Positions 1-11,530 of a stretch of 64,000 nt of DNA are shown here, piece after piece. A model generated the notes under the pieces. The model made no database searches and was not told the origin of the DNA. It saw nothing but the letters and a program-made list of their open reading frames with translations. How positions within the stretch are numbered: the first letter of the stretch is position 1; every line of letters begins with the position of its first letter. Source of the DNA: Orientallactaga sibirica (taxonomy: Eukaryota > Chordata > Mammalia > Rodentia > Dipodidae); contig JAEOAD010000029.1 of assembly GCA_036365145.1 (NCBI GenBank), forward strand, positions 18,110,001 to 18,174,000. The letters are read 5' to 3'. A program made the translations under genes and the position numbers.

Positions 1-540
1 ATCACTGGGTTTCAGTTCCAGTGCTTTCTGGATGAAATATTGTTTCAAATTTGCCTTCAAACTTAAACCTAATATTTGCTTTTAGGCATGAAGGCCTGAA
101 AAGTTTCAATTAGCAATTTAGTAGAAGGTACCTGTGAGCAAGGATCTGGTCTAACTCACTGCTGGTAGCCCAGCATGCACTTGGATGAGATGATGGGAAG
201 AGAGCATGTATGGCTGCATTTTCACTCCAGGGTGGGTAGCAGGTGTCTATTGAAAGGGCAGACCGACTGCAGAGACCCTAAACACAAGGCACATGTGTTG
301 AAATAACCAAACAACATCTCTTAAACGCCAGTGTCATTTTTGCTTTGAATCAAGCTAAGGTAGTTATTTTCTTTATATAAATCCCTCTCCCCCAAATCCC
401 ACAAAGAAAATGATACAGAGAGTAAGTTCTTGTCTTGTTCTTTTAAGAAATACAATGAAGTTTAATTCCAGCCTAACAGACTAGCATAGAAAGGATATGT
501 GTTCAATATGTAATAAATAAATTTCAATGCAGGGAGGTCA
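1..540. other. Unique sequence, nothing recognised
   Basis: I see no repeat family, splice-bounded exon or long open frame here. The DNA is AT-rich and non-repetitive up to the SINE that starts near 541. Confidence 0.5.
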
Positions 541-800
541 TAGGCTGGGAAGATGGCTCAGTAGATAAAAGCACTTGCTGTGTGATTGAAGGCAGTTGCA
601 AGAGAATCCTGAAAGCTCAAGGGTCAGCTGGCCAGATGAACTTAGTAGGGAATAACAGAAGGCCCTGCTTTAATCAAGGTGGAAAGCAAGGGCCTACACC
701 TGCCAGAAGTTTCCCTTTGACCTTTACATGTGCACTGTGGCATGTACATGCTAACACTCACATAAACACACATATCCGAATAATGATCATAGGCAAAAAG
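541..800 (+). mobile_element. B4-like SINE, degenerate
   Basis: The left end reads GGCTGGGAAGATGGCTCAG, a tRNA-derived head with a box A-like start. The middle (CAAGGTGGAAAGCAAGGGCC) and the right end, with ACATGTGCACTGTGGCATG and CACATAAACACACAT, match the layout of rodent B4 elements. It is well diverged and has no clear target-site duplication. Assignment is from pattern memory; RSINE1 would be the alternative name. Confidence 0.6.
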
Positions 801-904
801 GCATCATGCAGGATGAGTTGTAAATGCATAGAAATTGTTGTACCCTCATTTGGCCACATTCAGATGTATATGCTAAAAGTAAGTGATAAGCATATTGTAT
901 TTTT

Positions 905-1128
905 AAATGCTTATTTCATTTTTATTTGCGAGAGAGGAAGAGGCAGGGCAGAGAGAGAGAGAGAGAGAGGGGGGGAGTGGTCACACCAGAGCCTCCAGCT
1001 GCTGCAAATAAACTCCAGATGCATGAGCCTTCGTGTGCATGAGGCTTATGTGGGTCCTGGAGAATCGAACCTGGGTCTTTTGCCTTTGCAGGCAGGTGCC
1101 TTAACTACTAATCCATCTCTCCAGCCCA
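905..1128 (-). mobile_element. tRNA-headed SINE (jerboa-type), minus strand
   Basis: Read on the minus strand it starts GGGCTGGAGAGATGGATTAG, contains the box B-like GGTTCGATTC region (here diverged) and CCAGGACCCACATAAGCC, and ends in a CT-rich tract, seen here as a GA-rich run at 945-975. The flanks CATATTGTATTTTT (891-904) and CATATTAATTTTT (1130-1142) look like a diverged target-site duplication. This is the commonest SINE of the window. Confidence 0.8.
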
Positions 1129-1251
1129 ACATATTAATTTTTCTGGAAAATTATACATTTCATAATCATTTCAGCATATTATAATTTGCATCTATAGTGA
1201 GTTTATGTGAATAATCTATTATCTATGGAACATTTCTAATAATAAAAGCAG

Positions 1252-2131
1252 ACAGCCCATCTAGTGCTGAAAAGTGCTACATAAGCTACTGGGGGAAAGT
1301 GACCAACAACAGTAAGAGTAGCCAGGGTTTTAAGCTACTCAGTAACAAACAACCTGACAGGATGTACAGTCCAGTGCAATAGCGGCACATAGCCTTGGTG
1401 GGTAAGCAGTAGCTTTCTAAGAGATCCGCTCAGTGGAAAGAAACCCAAATATGGAATTGGAAACCAGGTCAGAATCCTCTGGAGACAAAGATTATGTTCT
1501 CCAATATCAGGCTCACACTAGTCTTTGGTTAAAAGACTGGCTACATCCATCAAATTATCCCCAAATTAATAATGATTATCCCATTTAACCTATGTTTTTT
1601 TCCCTCTCTTTTGGAGAATCTGTTTTTCTCTTTGACAAGGTAGCAAGACCTGAGGATATAAACTACCTCTCACACTGCAGCCAAGCCCCAGGTGAAACCA
1701 CAGAAGAACTGGGGAGTTGAGCAAGAATGCAGCTTCCATGGTAAGCCTGACAATCAGTGTCAGGGTGGAGGAGACAGACGCTGAGGAGACTCAACACCTA
1801 CCACAGCGGAGATCCAGAGGCTTCTAAGAGTTTATCACTGAAGTAGACTTAAAACACCCAATACAGCTCAGGGAGTTTTGTGAAAGGGAAGTCAGAAAGA
1901 TTGTAAGAGAATCCGACACAGATTGGGATATCATGATCAGAGGCATTGCCTCCCCTAACAACTGACTGCTGCTGTCACAATGTGTAACCCACAACCCACA
2001 TGTGGAATACCTACAGCCCGACTGAGGAAGGTCCCCAGTGGAATGGGGGCAGAGATGAGGGAAAAGATGGTACCAACTCATGATGTATCTGTGCTAAATA
2101 TGCCTGTAACAATAAAAAATAAATAAATAAA
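1252..2131 (+). mobile_element. Orphan L1 3' UTR (5'-truncated insertion)
   Basis: Collinear with the 3' UTR of the L1 at 42313-49013 (compare 48190-48985): shared blocks include CTAGTGC near the start, GCACATAGCC, the GGAGATCCAGAG block and the GTCCCCAGTGGAATGGGGGC end. It finishes in (AAAT)n at 2112-2131. No coding part is present, as expected for a strongly 5'-truncated L1. Target-site duplication is weak (AAAGCA near 1246 and 2141). Confidence 0.75.
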
Positions 2132-3556
2132 TAAAATCTAAAGCAAGATTGTGAATTGGAGGCCATCCAGGATTATACACTAAGACCATCCCTTTAATAT
2201 TGAAGAAGCATAAATCAGTGAAAACCTAAAAAATACAATGTGTAATGGGTATGCATACTTACAAATGTATATTTATGTAAAATAAAATATACCTGAAAAT
2301 ATTTTTGAAATCAGAGAGACAAAACTACATAAATCAGTCACTAACAGGTACAGATGATATCCCTTAAACATTTTCTGAATGTCTTGAAGCCTACTTTCTA
2401 AAAATCCCTTTAATGGAAAAAAGAGGGCTCTCTTCATTATAAGAAGGGTTGTTGCTTTAATAATGTACATATGTCTGTTGTATTGAGTGATTCACTACTT
2501 GTATCTTGGTATCTAGTGTCAAAGAACATGTACTTGTCCACACTTGCTGTCATCTCACTCACACATCAAATAGTAAACAGTGCTTGGTAAATTCACAGGA
2601 CACACCTGAAACTCATGACACACAGTCAAAGTAACAGTGGGGATAAGCTCTGAGAAATGTGATGCTAGCACATTTCATTATAGTATGAATATTATTGCAT
2701 AGTGTGCTTACATAAACTGAGAAGGAAATGACCTCAGAAAGTTATAGGACTTTATGGGCCACTGTTATACATGCAGTGCATGGCTGACTGCAAAGGCATC
2801 ATGCCTCACATGCCTATATATCCATAGAAGATATTTATTTCTTTGCTTATAAACCACAGGACACCAATTTTCATCTGTTCAGGCAACAGTCATAAATATC
2901 ATGCATCATGCATGAGTCATCTTTACTAGTATAATGCTTTCTAGTGAATAATTCACTTTGTTCCTTACCACATAATTAAATAGATGAATATATATATTCT
3001 ACTTAATGAGAGAGTGAGGAATAAGGCATAGAAGCAATTACATATAATCTCATTTCCCAAGTTGCCCAAAACATGTGGGCAAACACTGTATACAAAGTTC
3101 TTCAACTTTCGTAAGTGAGGTCAGATCCTATACTTTGATGCATAATCTTGACATATTAGTAAATTATTGCTTTGCAAAATAGGGAAATCTACACATCTAT
3201 AGTTAAACTAATAAACAATAATGCAAATTTAAATTGCCAGTACTTTTCGAGTAGTTCTTTTTAGTTCTGGGAAGATAAATTAATCTACTCTGGATTTTAT
3301 GTCTTTGTCAGAAACTATGAAGGATCTAATAGTCTCTTTTTCCAAGCTGATTTTTTTCATAGATGCCAGTAGTAGGCAGAAATTACTAGGTCATAAGTTG
3401 ATTTCTTGTGACAAGCAGTAGATGCTTCCTAGTCATGTAGGTTCCTTTCTACCCTAAACTGAGTGTTCTGAGGACTCATGCCCCAGATGGAAACCTTAGA
3501 GCCTTAGGATTCTTAGGGAATTCTAGTATTTTGTAATGGTCTATTAGAAAACCTGC
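2132..3556. other. Unique AT-rich sequence
   Basis: Non-repetitive DNA between an L1 3' UTR and a B1. I see no gene; the 65-residue open frame on the minus strand near 2273-2470 has no recognisable features. Confidence 0.5.
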
Positions 3557-3570
3557 CTAAATGTTTTCTT

Positions 3571-3748
3571 TTTCCTTTTCATTCCTTTTTTTTTTTTTGA
3601 TTTTGAGGTAGGGTTTTATTCTAGCTCAGCCTGACCTGAAATTATGGTATGTAGTCTCAGGCTGGCCTTGAACTCATGGCAATCCTCAATCCTACTACCT
3701 CTGCCTCCCAAGTGCTGCAATTAAAGGCATGTGCTACCATGCCCAGCT
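3571..3748 (-). mobile_element. B1 SINE, minus strand
   Basis: A 7SL-derived B1: on the minus strand it reads from CTGGGCATGGTAGCACATG through CCCAGCACTTGGGAGGCAGAGGT-like sequence to the GAGCTAGA...CTACCTCAAAA tail. A 14-bp target-site duplication, CTAAATGTTTTCTT, flanks it exactly at 3557-3570 and 3749-3762. About 10 extra bases in the CAATCC region suggest a small internal duplication. Confidence 0.88.
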
Positions 3749-3762
3749 CTAAATGTTTTCTT

Positions 3763-4911
3763 GAATGGAGATATTACTTTAATAGCTTGCAAAGAAAATA
3801 AATCTACATTCTTCCTGACTAAAGACATTATCTTTTCCTTCCAAGGTAATTTGCTATACACCATCCTTGTAAAGAGATATGCAAAAAATGATTCAACATA
3901 TTTGAAAATATTATAGATTCATAGAAAATAATTTACAGACAATACTTTTTCTGTGTGAAAGATTTTTAAGAGTTCTGTGATGTGTGTGTGTGTGTGTGTG
4001 TGTGTATGTAAGTTTCCATTGGAAAAGACATTTACATTATACTAGTTGGAATGCAAACATTTTAAACATGATAGTGTAACTCAAAAAAGAGACAAAATAT
4101 TGAGTTTTTATTATTGAAATGAAACTGAACAGCTGCTTATGAATGCAGAATTCTTCACCTTTCCTTCACATAGCACATACCATACTTGTGTGCACATAGC
4201 TATTTCTTTATAATAGTTCATGAGTATTTGGAGTAATATTAGTTTTATCATTTAGATGTGAGCAAGGAATAGTATAGGGAATTAGGGAAGGAGTTAAGCA
4301 GACCAAAGAGGAATGATGGAGGTAAACAACTGATTTAAACTTCCCTTGACATTTTGCTGTGAGTTCTGACCAAGGTCAAACAGGGTTCGGGGCTGAAGTT
4401 ACAAAGGTAGTCTGGACCATGGCCATTGCCCCCTTGCTCAGAATCATGCTTCACGCTGGTAACCCACCAGTTGGAATAGAGTACTGTGCCTAGGGGCAGC
4501 TTCCTCAGACTGATGCCACACTTCTATTAATGAATACTCGAGCAATAAAGTTTCTTCATGTCATGCTATAATGGCAGCCAGAACAGATGAGATTATAAAG
4601 GGAAGGATGCTTCTAGATTTGGAGTGTGCATACATTTTGATTTACTATCTAAAATAGTCTCTATGCTTACAACGTATATGGGACCTGTTCTAATCACTTT
4701 ACGTGTAATTTTATTCATTTTTCTATGAAGTTACTATGATTAATTCCCTTACCTTAAAATTAACAGAAATTCAAAAGTTGAGCAAATGAAACCACATTCA
4801 GATTTTGGGAGTTAAAATCCTGTGTCACCATGGGAAGTAGGGTCTAAGTGCTTTGTGATCAAGGTCAGATGAATTAGAGTAATTTTAGTTATATAAGACA
4901 TTATTGTTCAG
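3763..4911. other. Mostly unique; (TG)n at 3981-4005
   Basis: Contains one short (TG)n microsatellite. The stretch around 4340-4570 is more GC-rich and carries GCAATAAAGTTTCTTCATG near its end, a polyadenylation-signal context that could belong to an old LTR or a processed transcript copy. I cannot assign it to a family. Confidence 0.4.
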
Positions 4912-5033
4912 GACGAGGGAGATAGTTCAGTGGGTAATCTGCTTGGCTTGCAAGGATGAGGACCTGAGTTTAATCCTCAAAACCCCCATAAAAATGTTCA
5001 GTGAGCGATTGTCTCAAAAACAGTGGATCACAG
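4912..5033 (+). mobile_element. B4-like SINE, 5' part
   Basis: Begins GAGGGAGATAGTTCAGTGGG, continues GCAAGGATGAGGACCTGAG and jumps to GTTCAGTGAGCGATTGTCTC, i.e. a B4 head with an internal deletion. It ends where the L1 5' UTR monomers begin. The CA-rich B4-like end at 8845-8925 may be its other half, which would make this B4 the landing site of the intervening L1. Confidence 0.55.
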
Positions 5034-5035
5034 GC

Positions 5036-5287
5036 AGCTCCTGTGGAGTGGGTAGGGCTGGGCACACTGTGAGGTGAGTAGGCCCTGGCTTCCTGTTTCC
5101 CAGTGGCTACTATGGGGTGGGTAAGGCCTGGTATACATGTGGGATAAGTAGGCCCTGGGTCCCTGGTTCCTCAGTAGCACAGTGCATATTGTTGTATGAG
5201 TAGTTCCCAGAGCATAAGCAGGGTGAGTAGGCCCAAACTCCCTGGTTTTCTGGTGGCTCTTGTGTGTAGGACGAAGCCTACAGGTTC

Positions 5288-5334
<47 letters not shown>

Positions 5335-5600
5335 TTGTGTGTGTAGGGGGTAGGCTCCAGTTCCCAGGTTCCCTAGGACCTCACGTGGGGCTGGTAGAGG
5401 TAGGGCTCAGTGTGCTAGTGGGGTGAGTATGCACTGACTTCCCAGTTCTCCAGCAGCAGGCATGTGTGGCACAAGAAGGCCCCAGCTCCCTGATTCCATA
5501 GCCGTTTGCCCTTGTGGGGATGTTAAGCCCCAAATCCTCTGCTCCCTGGCTGTGCACATATACATGTGGGACAGGTATGGTACCACTGGATCTACACATG
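5036..5600 (+). repeat. Degenerate tandem monomers, about 70 bp period
   Basis: The core GTGAGTAGGCC followed by a CTCCCTGGTT-like block and AGTGGC recurs near 5074, 5144, 5194, 5223, 5349 and 5423, with more diverged units near 5470 and 5525. The array lies directly upstream of L1 5' UTR and ORF1 sequence, so I read it as a monomeric L1 promoter region, as known for several rodent L1 families. A related core occurs at 14150-14400 in another L1. Confidence 0.6.
5290..5344. repeat. (TG)n microsatellite
   Basis: Almost pure GT run of about 43 bases followed by an interrupted part (GTATTTGTGTGTGT). It sits within one of the tandem monomers. Confidence 0.95.
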
Positions 5601-5868
5601 AGACATGTTGGAACAGGCTCATAAGCAGGGATCTGTGTACAATCATCTTGATCCCAAATATGTTACCCAGCCAGTCCTCATAGCCTCAGTGACTGAGATT
5701 CAAACCCCCAAGTGGGATTCCTGCTGTATCCTCACTTTGTGTCCCACCAGGTGCCACCACCAAGTCCCACCACCAAGGACCAGGAAGCAAGTGCCAGAGA
5801 CACAAAGAAGCCCCTGATAACTGAGTTGGCTAGGCACTCCACAGCCCCACCCAGAATTCCCAGGACAG

Positions 5869-6325
5869 TGAAGGCCATTGTGACTCCATTTTGTAAATGG
5901 TAGCAATTTTGTGCAAACTGATGACAGACTTGTACCTTGTGTTCTGAGAGAAGCCACCAAAAGTCCCTAACCCCCGCCCCCAGCCAACCAATCAGCTTGT
6001 AGTTACCCCAGATCTTGCCACTATGAACTTGGGGACTTTCCAAAATCCTGCTATCTAGACCACATATTAGGCCTCACATCTGGATCCCACCGATCCTGCT
6101 AAAGGTTACTCCAACTCCTCCCTCATCCCCGTCCCCCACACCTGCTTATGGTTTTTTGCTTTAAAAGGCTGACACCCCCTCCCATCGGGGTCCCAGTCCC
6201 AGCGCCTTGGTCTGGCTGTGTCCCTGATGGATCAGTTTCACTTTCTTGAAGTTGTAATAAACACCTAATAGTTTTTGTTGAGCTCAATCCATCTCTGCCT
6301 CATTTATTGTGTGGCCCTTGGCCCA
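5869..6325 (+). mobile_element. Solo LTR, ERV1-like
   Basis: A 457-bp block starts TGAAGGCCATTGTGACTCC and ends TTGGCCCA, with ACAG directly on both sides (5865-5868 and 6326-6329), fitting the 4-bp duplication of gammaretrovirus-like elements. It holds a CCAAT box (AACCAATCAG near 5987), a TATA-like TTTAAAAGG near 6160 and AATAAA at 6256-6261, in the order expected for U3-R-U5. It interrupts L1 5' UTR sequence. No internal viral genes are present. Class assignment is inferred. Confidence 0.55.
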
Positions 6326-6432
6326 ACAGAGAACAGTGAATACACAAGAAAGACCCAGATCAGGCTCAAGAGCACCCAGCCAACTTCCCATCTTCCCACT
6401 CCTACCTTGATCAAAACTGAACAAAGCAAATA

Positions 6433-6594
6433 ATGGACATTACACAAGAGATACTAATTGCTGCAATTATGGCAAAGCAAGGGAGCTACACTAAGATGGG
6501 AAAACCCCAGTGCAAAGTAAAGAAAGCAAGACAAGGCAAAATATCCCCACCTAGGACACCTACCACCATAATGGAAACCTCAATGGAACTTCAA
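6433..6594 (+). pseudogene. L1 ORF1 N-terminal remnant
   Basis: The frame from 6433 reads MDITQEILIAAIMAKQ and then a basic stretch ending in SPPRTPTTIMETSMEL. The segment resembles the ORF1 start of the minus-strand L1 at 13.7-13.95 kb (SPPRMPRPTMEAASEF). After about 50 residues the frame runs straight into ORF2 C-terminal sequence, so the coiled coil, RRM and C-terminal domain are absent. Confidence 0.6.
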
Positions 6595-7390
6595 TGGCAG
6601 TTCTCAAGTGAAGAAATGCATATGACCATTAAACACCTAAAGAGCTGTTCAGCGTCTCTACTCATCAAGGAAATACAAATTAAAACAATTATGAGACCCC
6701 ACCTCACTCCAGTCAGAATGTAACCATCAAAAAATCACATGTTGGTGGGAGGAGGGGAGGTGAGGAACCCTCATCCACTACTGGTGAGAGTGCAAACTTG
6801 TACAGCCACTACAGTAATCAGTATTGAGATCCCTCAAAATGCTGAAAATAGAACTACCATGAGATCCAGCTATGCCTTTGTTGGGGAATATACCCTAAAG
6901 ACTCTACTAAATACCACAGAGGCACTTGGTCAACCATTTTTATTAATGCTATAATCACAAGAGGCACAAACTGGAATCCTCTCAGCTGCCCATCAACAAA
7001 TAAATAGTTCGACTGGAGAGATGGCTTAGCATTTATAGCTTTGCAAAGCCTAAGGACCCATGTTTGAATCTCCAGTACCCATGTAAGTCAGATGCACAAG
7101 ATGACAGATGTGTCTGGAGATTATTTTCAGTGGCTAGAGACCCTGAAGTATCAATTCTCTGTCTCTTTCTCTCACAGTCTCTCAAATAAATAAATAAAAC
7201 CATTAAAAAACAAATTAATGGCTAATGACAATGTGGTACATATACACAAAGGAATTCTACTCACTGGCTAGGAAAATTGAAATAATCAGTTTTTTCAGGA
7301 GAATGAAGGGACTTGGAAAAAATATGCAAAGTGAAGTCACATATTCAGAACACCAAATGACACATGACCACTGTCATATGTGTTCATAAC
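6595..7390 (+). pseudogene. L1 ORF2 C-terminal remnant, split by a SINE
   Basis: The translation ([20 protein letters not shown], then [19 protein letters not shown]) is the ORF2 region that precedes the Cys-rich C-terminus. Further pieces up to a late KEFYSLARK-like segment near 7245 are frameshifted. The SINE at 7006-7208 interrupts it. Confidence 0.75.
7006..7208 (+). mobile_element. tRNA-headed SINE (jerboa-type)
   Basis: Starts near CGACTGGAGAGATGGCTTAG and ends CTCTCAAATAAATAAATAAA. The flanks AACAAATAAAT (6995-7005) and AACAAATTAAT (after 7200) are a one-mismatch target-site duplication in the host L1 ORF2. It lacks the extra internal segment seen in the copies at 20016 and 35961. Confidence 0.8.
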
Positions 7391-7514
7391 TTGGACCAGC
7401 CTCAGTTAATTTTAAGCCATAATATCAACAATATGGATAAGGTACTAGATTAAAGATAGGATAAAGGAAAGTAGAGAGGGAAGAGAGTAGGGAATACTCA
7501 ACAACAAGTTAATG

Positions 7515-7516
7515 GA

Positions 7517-7575
<59 letters not shown>
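7515..7575. repeat. (GAAA)n microsatellite in the L1 3' UTR
   Basis: Near-perfect GAAA run of about 60 bases within the purine-rich part of the L1 3' UTR; on the other strand it translates as repeated FLSF. Confidence 0.95.
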
Positions 7576-8844
7576 GAGATAAGATGAGTGGGAGTAGAGG
7601 AAGGGAATGGGGTTGAATACACATAACAAATGGCAACAAGAATCAATCCCACAGAAACTTTCTTCCTGGATATCATAATAATATGTAATGAGAGCAATAG
7701 GGATCTGAACAGAAGAGCTCCATAAAAGGTGGAGAAAGCATTACCTTAAAACCAGGGATGCTATGTCAGAATTGGGTTCCCCCACATAGTAAGATGTTTA
7801 TCACGGTGACACAAGATCCCCAAAATAATAGAGGTCATTGTCAAAACACATGGCTACCCGCAAGAGCTAAAAGGTAAGTCCCTATTGCTGAATATAACAC
7901 AGCCTGTGGCCACAGGATATCAAGTGACTATGCTGGAACAGAAAGAGAAGCCTGGTCCCTTCCAGCTACCCTTCATAGCAAAAATGCTGTGAGAGTGGCT
8001 GGAAAACAAGGGTTGCCAACATTAAATAAACAGGAGATTCTGCCAGCTGCAAAATCAAACAGCTTATCAAGAAGTATTCATTTGTACAGGAATCGCACAC
8101 AACCGATGTGGGTAATCAACTACTCATGGATTGAATATGAGTCCCACTCAGTGGGAGAGAACTCATATCTGGCTCTGGGAACCAAGCAAGATTTCCTAGA
8201 ACAGGAAACAAATAGGCTACAGACAAAACTTCCACTGCTCTTTAACCAAGAAGAGTGAATATACACATTAGTAAATACCTCTCTAATAACTAGGCTTATC
8301 CCTCCCCCTTTTTCAAACTGTTCTCACTTGTGGTTGGAGAATTTGTTCTTATGGAGGAGGCTACTTGGAAGAATAAGGATTCATCAAGACTTCAAAAACA
8401 AAGTTGATTGTCCACCATGAGATGTGTCCACCTCATCTGCCCAAGCCCAGAAGTCATTACAGAGAAAATGATGACACAAATACTACTTTCATGACTAGCC
8501 TGAAAACCGTCCCAGGGAAACTGCAACAGACACTGTGGTTACTCAAACCTCACCAAAACAGAGATCCAGAGACTACAGAGAAAGCAATACAAATCAGACT
8601 CCTATCTTGCCTGTGAAATCTCAGAAAAGAAGGGTCAGACATATTGTAATTTCCTCAGTGTGGTTGGGAATAGCCTGAGGCACCGTGTTTCCACTCCCCT
8701 GCAGAAATTGACTGGGGCCTCTTGGACCTACAATTAATACCAATAACCCTGCCAAAGAAGACCCTCAGCAGAACTGGGGCAGAAGAGGGAGGGTCCAAGA
8801 GTACAACCATTTTATAAGAAAATAAATAATAAAAATCAAACAGC

Positions 8845-9485
8845 AGACCATGTTTCTGGGAACATTCACTTATATATCCACACACACACACGTATGCATG
8901 CACATAAAATAAAAAATATTAATAATAGGTACAGAGATATGACTAGTGAAAAGTGCTTCCTATATAATCATGAGGGTGTAAGGGTTCTGGAGACCCCTGA
9001 CTTCATTTCCCAATATCCACATAAATAGTTGGGCATAACCACGTATGTTTGTAACCCTAGTCCTATTGGGAGCAGAAACAAGAAAATCACTGGATTTTTC
9101 ACCTCATAGCACTTTTGCTATGAAAGGGAGCCAAAAGAGACCTGAATTCTCTTTCTGTTCCAGCATGGTCACTTGATATCCTGTGGCCACAGGCTGTGGT
9201 GTCTTCAGCAATAGAGACTTACCTTTTAGATCTTGCAGGTAGCCAAGTGTTTTGACAGTGACCTGTATTATTTTGGGGACCTCGTGTCACCCTGATAAAA
9301 ATCTCAAAACTGTCCAAGCTCAAAATAAGTAAAGAGATTCCATTGCAAGGAAACAAGTGGATAAACAATGAAAGGGACACCCAATATCCTCTTATGGCCT
9401 CCATATGTGCTGGGGGTGTCACATCTGCTCTAACATGTATGTGTATATACCACACACACACGAGAGAGAGAGAAAATGAATAAAT
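8845..9485 (+). mobile_element. B4-like SINE sequence, split
   Basis: A CA-rich B4-type 3' end lies at 8845-8925. A B4 head follows at about 8928 (GGTACAGAGATATGACTAG, then CCACATAAATAGTTGGGCAT) to about 9094. B4-type 3' sequence resumes after 9300 (ACACCCAATATCCTCTTATG, CATGTATGTGTATATACC). Between the two halves sits an inverted fragment of L1 3' UTR. Confidence 0.5.
9095..9300 (-). mobile_element. L1 3' UTR fragment, minus strand
   Basis: The reverse complement matches 7790-7985 of the neighbouring plus-strand L1 3' UTR at roughly 85-90% by eye: CACTTGATATCCTGTGGCCA, GACTTACCTTTTAG and TATTATTTTGGGGA are shared. It lies inside a B4. It is either an independent insertion of the same L1 subfamily or a local inverted duplication. 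Confidence 0.7.
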
Positions 9486-11482
9486 CATAATAATGTATTA
9501 TAGTTCAAAGATACAGTGATCAATGATGGGAGGCAAGAAGAGGAAAGAGGAAGGGAAGAAGTTTGTCTTTGAAATTTTCATTAACATATCATAGCATATC
9601 ATAACATAATGGGTTAGGGTGACTACTCTGGAATGTAAGCAGGGAGTCTGACAGATTCTGAAAATACCAACAACTTGCCTGTTAATTCACAGACACAAGT
9701 CTTGAAATATGTTTCTGTATTTGATTCTTCTACAAAAAAAAAAAATGATAGAGGATATTCACTGAAAATCTTTTCTCATCTGATACTGGATTTAGATAAA
9801 GGGCAATTCAAGGGACAGAGGAATCATGATACATTCACTTGGGAATAAAATAATTAAACATCTGGACTTTGTGCCAAGTTAAACTCCTTCATCTGTCTGC
9901 AATCACCCATTGGAGATAGAGCAAATTCCATAACTGTGTACATATTTGCAAACATCTTGTTAATTAAATCATCTTTGAATGCAGTTAATTGTATAATAAC
10001 TGAAAATAGTTAAAAATATTTCAAGTGCAAATGATTTGTTATGCTTTCCATGAAATTATGTCCATGTTTTTGCTACTTTGATAAAACAATCACATTCTTA
10101 GAGCTATTGGATAGGAACACAATTTTAGTTAAATAGTTGTAGCTATAAAATGCTAATTGTGTTCATGCATGGATTACCCCAAAAAGATATACATGGCTTT
10201 ACATTTGTAAAGAGCTGAATCTAAAATGGGATTGTAGTTAAAATTATCACTCAGAAAACTTGGCTAGTGATACAAACACGAGTGCAGAAAGCAAATCCTA
10301 CATGTATGATGTAAGTTTGCTGCAGTGATAGAGTTGTAGTATGCTCTAGAATGCAGGCTTCATAATAATGGGTGCCCTGCTAGTGTGTTTGTTTTTTAAG
10401 TCTCTATTTTCACTGTTTAAAGCATAACAAAATGTCAAGTGACTTTTTAACATATGTTGACCAAATTATGCAGATATGTGCATATATCTCTAACTGTTTC
10501 TAAATGAGTATAGACACATATGTGCACCCACAGAAAACCACCATACAATGTTTGTCACTGGATTTGGAATGTTAAGTGATCTTATTTCTATGTGCCTTCC
10601 ATAAAGTTTCAGATTTTCTAAAATAAGCAATTATTAATTTTTAGATAAGATAGAAATTACAATGCTATTATGAAGAATATGGGCATTCAGAAAATGATAT
10701 GTATAATTATAATAAAAATTCATGTTTCCTTCAGTATGTGTAAAATACTTTAATCTTTCAGAAAATATCTACAATTAAAATTCATTGGGATTCTTTTCTA
10801 TTTAATGTGGAAACTGCATGGACCATTATCCAATTTAATAGCCATTTTATGATTTCTCCAAGATTTTCCAGGGGGGATTAATTTTTTAATAACTGCTTAA
10901 AGGCTATTTCATTGCCCATTTTCCTATGCCTAGTGCCATTTGAGAGCTAGTGAGCTTTAGATTGGCAATAAGGTCTTAGTTTTGGATTGAAACAATCACT
11001 GATCTTGTGACCTCTGAGTTTCATTACAAACTGGAGAAGAATGGATGAGAAAAGTCAACTTTTGGCAAGAATCTTTATTACTTTTTTCAGAAGACAAACC
11101 AGGAATGAGGAGTCAATCCAAAGTTCCCTGGCTTTCAACATTTCTGATAATAGCTAAGAGTAGTTTAAGACTTCTAGTGTTTCAGGTTCTACTTTAAACA
11201 CAATTTATATAAAGATTTCATTTAATTTTTACCATCCCCAAAGTGTGTATTCTTTCATTAATGGGAAAAGTAGAGTACAGAGGGATATACTATGTGGCCA
11301 GCAGATGTTCCAAACTAAGCTATTGCACTCCAGAGCCCATCATCCTGATCACAGTGATGAACTTCCTGACAGTACTCCAAATTAGGAGAATCACCATCCT
11401 TAGTAGAATAAGAGTTTCCAGGAGAAACAAGATGAGGGCTTTTAATTTTCTGCTCATTAGTGCTCCCTACCCTTTGGCCTTA
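9486..11482. other. Repeat-poor AT-rich sequence
   Basis: About 2 kb in which I recognise only an A-run (about 9733-9744). No open frame or exon-like block stands out. Confidence 0.45.
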
Positions 11483-11487
11483 TTCAT

Positions 11488-11530
<43 letters not shown>

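Larger units (their letters stand above)
5036..8840 (+). mobile_element. L1 with monomeric 5' UTR, internally deleted
   Basis: Components in order: tandem 5' UTR monomers (5036-5600), 5' UTR (5600-5868), a solo LTR insertion (5869-6325), 5' UTR end (6330-6432), ORF1 N-terminus (6433-about 6585), ORF2 C-terminus (about 6595-7390, interrupted by a SINE), and 3' UTR with a GA-rich tract to an A-rich end near 8840. Nearly all of ORF1 and about 3 kb of ORF2 are missing, so the copy is dead. Its 3' UTR belongs to the same subfamily as the L1 ending near 59600, and differs from that at 47.9-49.0 kb. Confidence 0.75.

Noticed and set aside
582..1184. 200-codon plus-strand open frame
   Set aside because: It spans a B4 SINE and an antisense tRNA-headed SINE; the residues are translations of SINE and GA-repeat sequence.
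3981..4005. CRISPR-like or regulatory array from regular short repeats
   Set aside because: All short regular repeats here are simple microsatellites without unique spacers, in vertebrate DNA.
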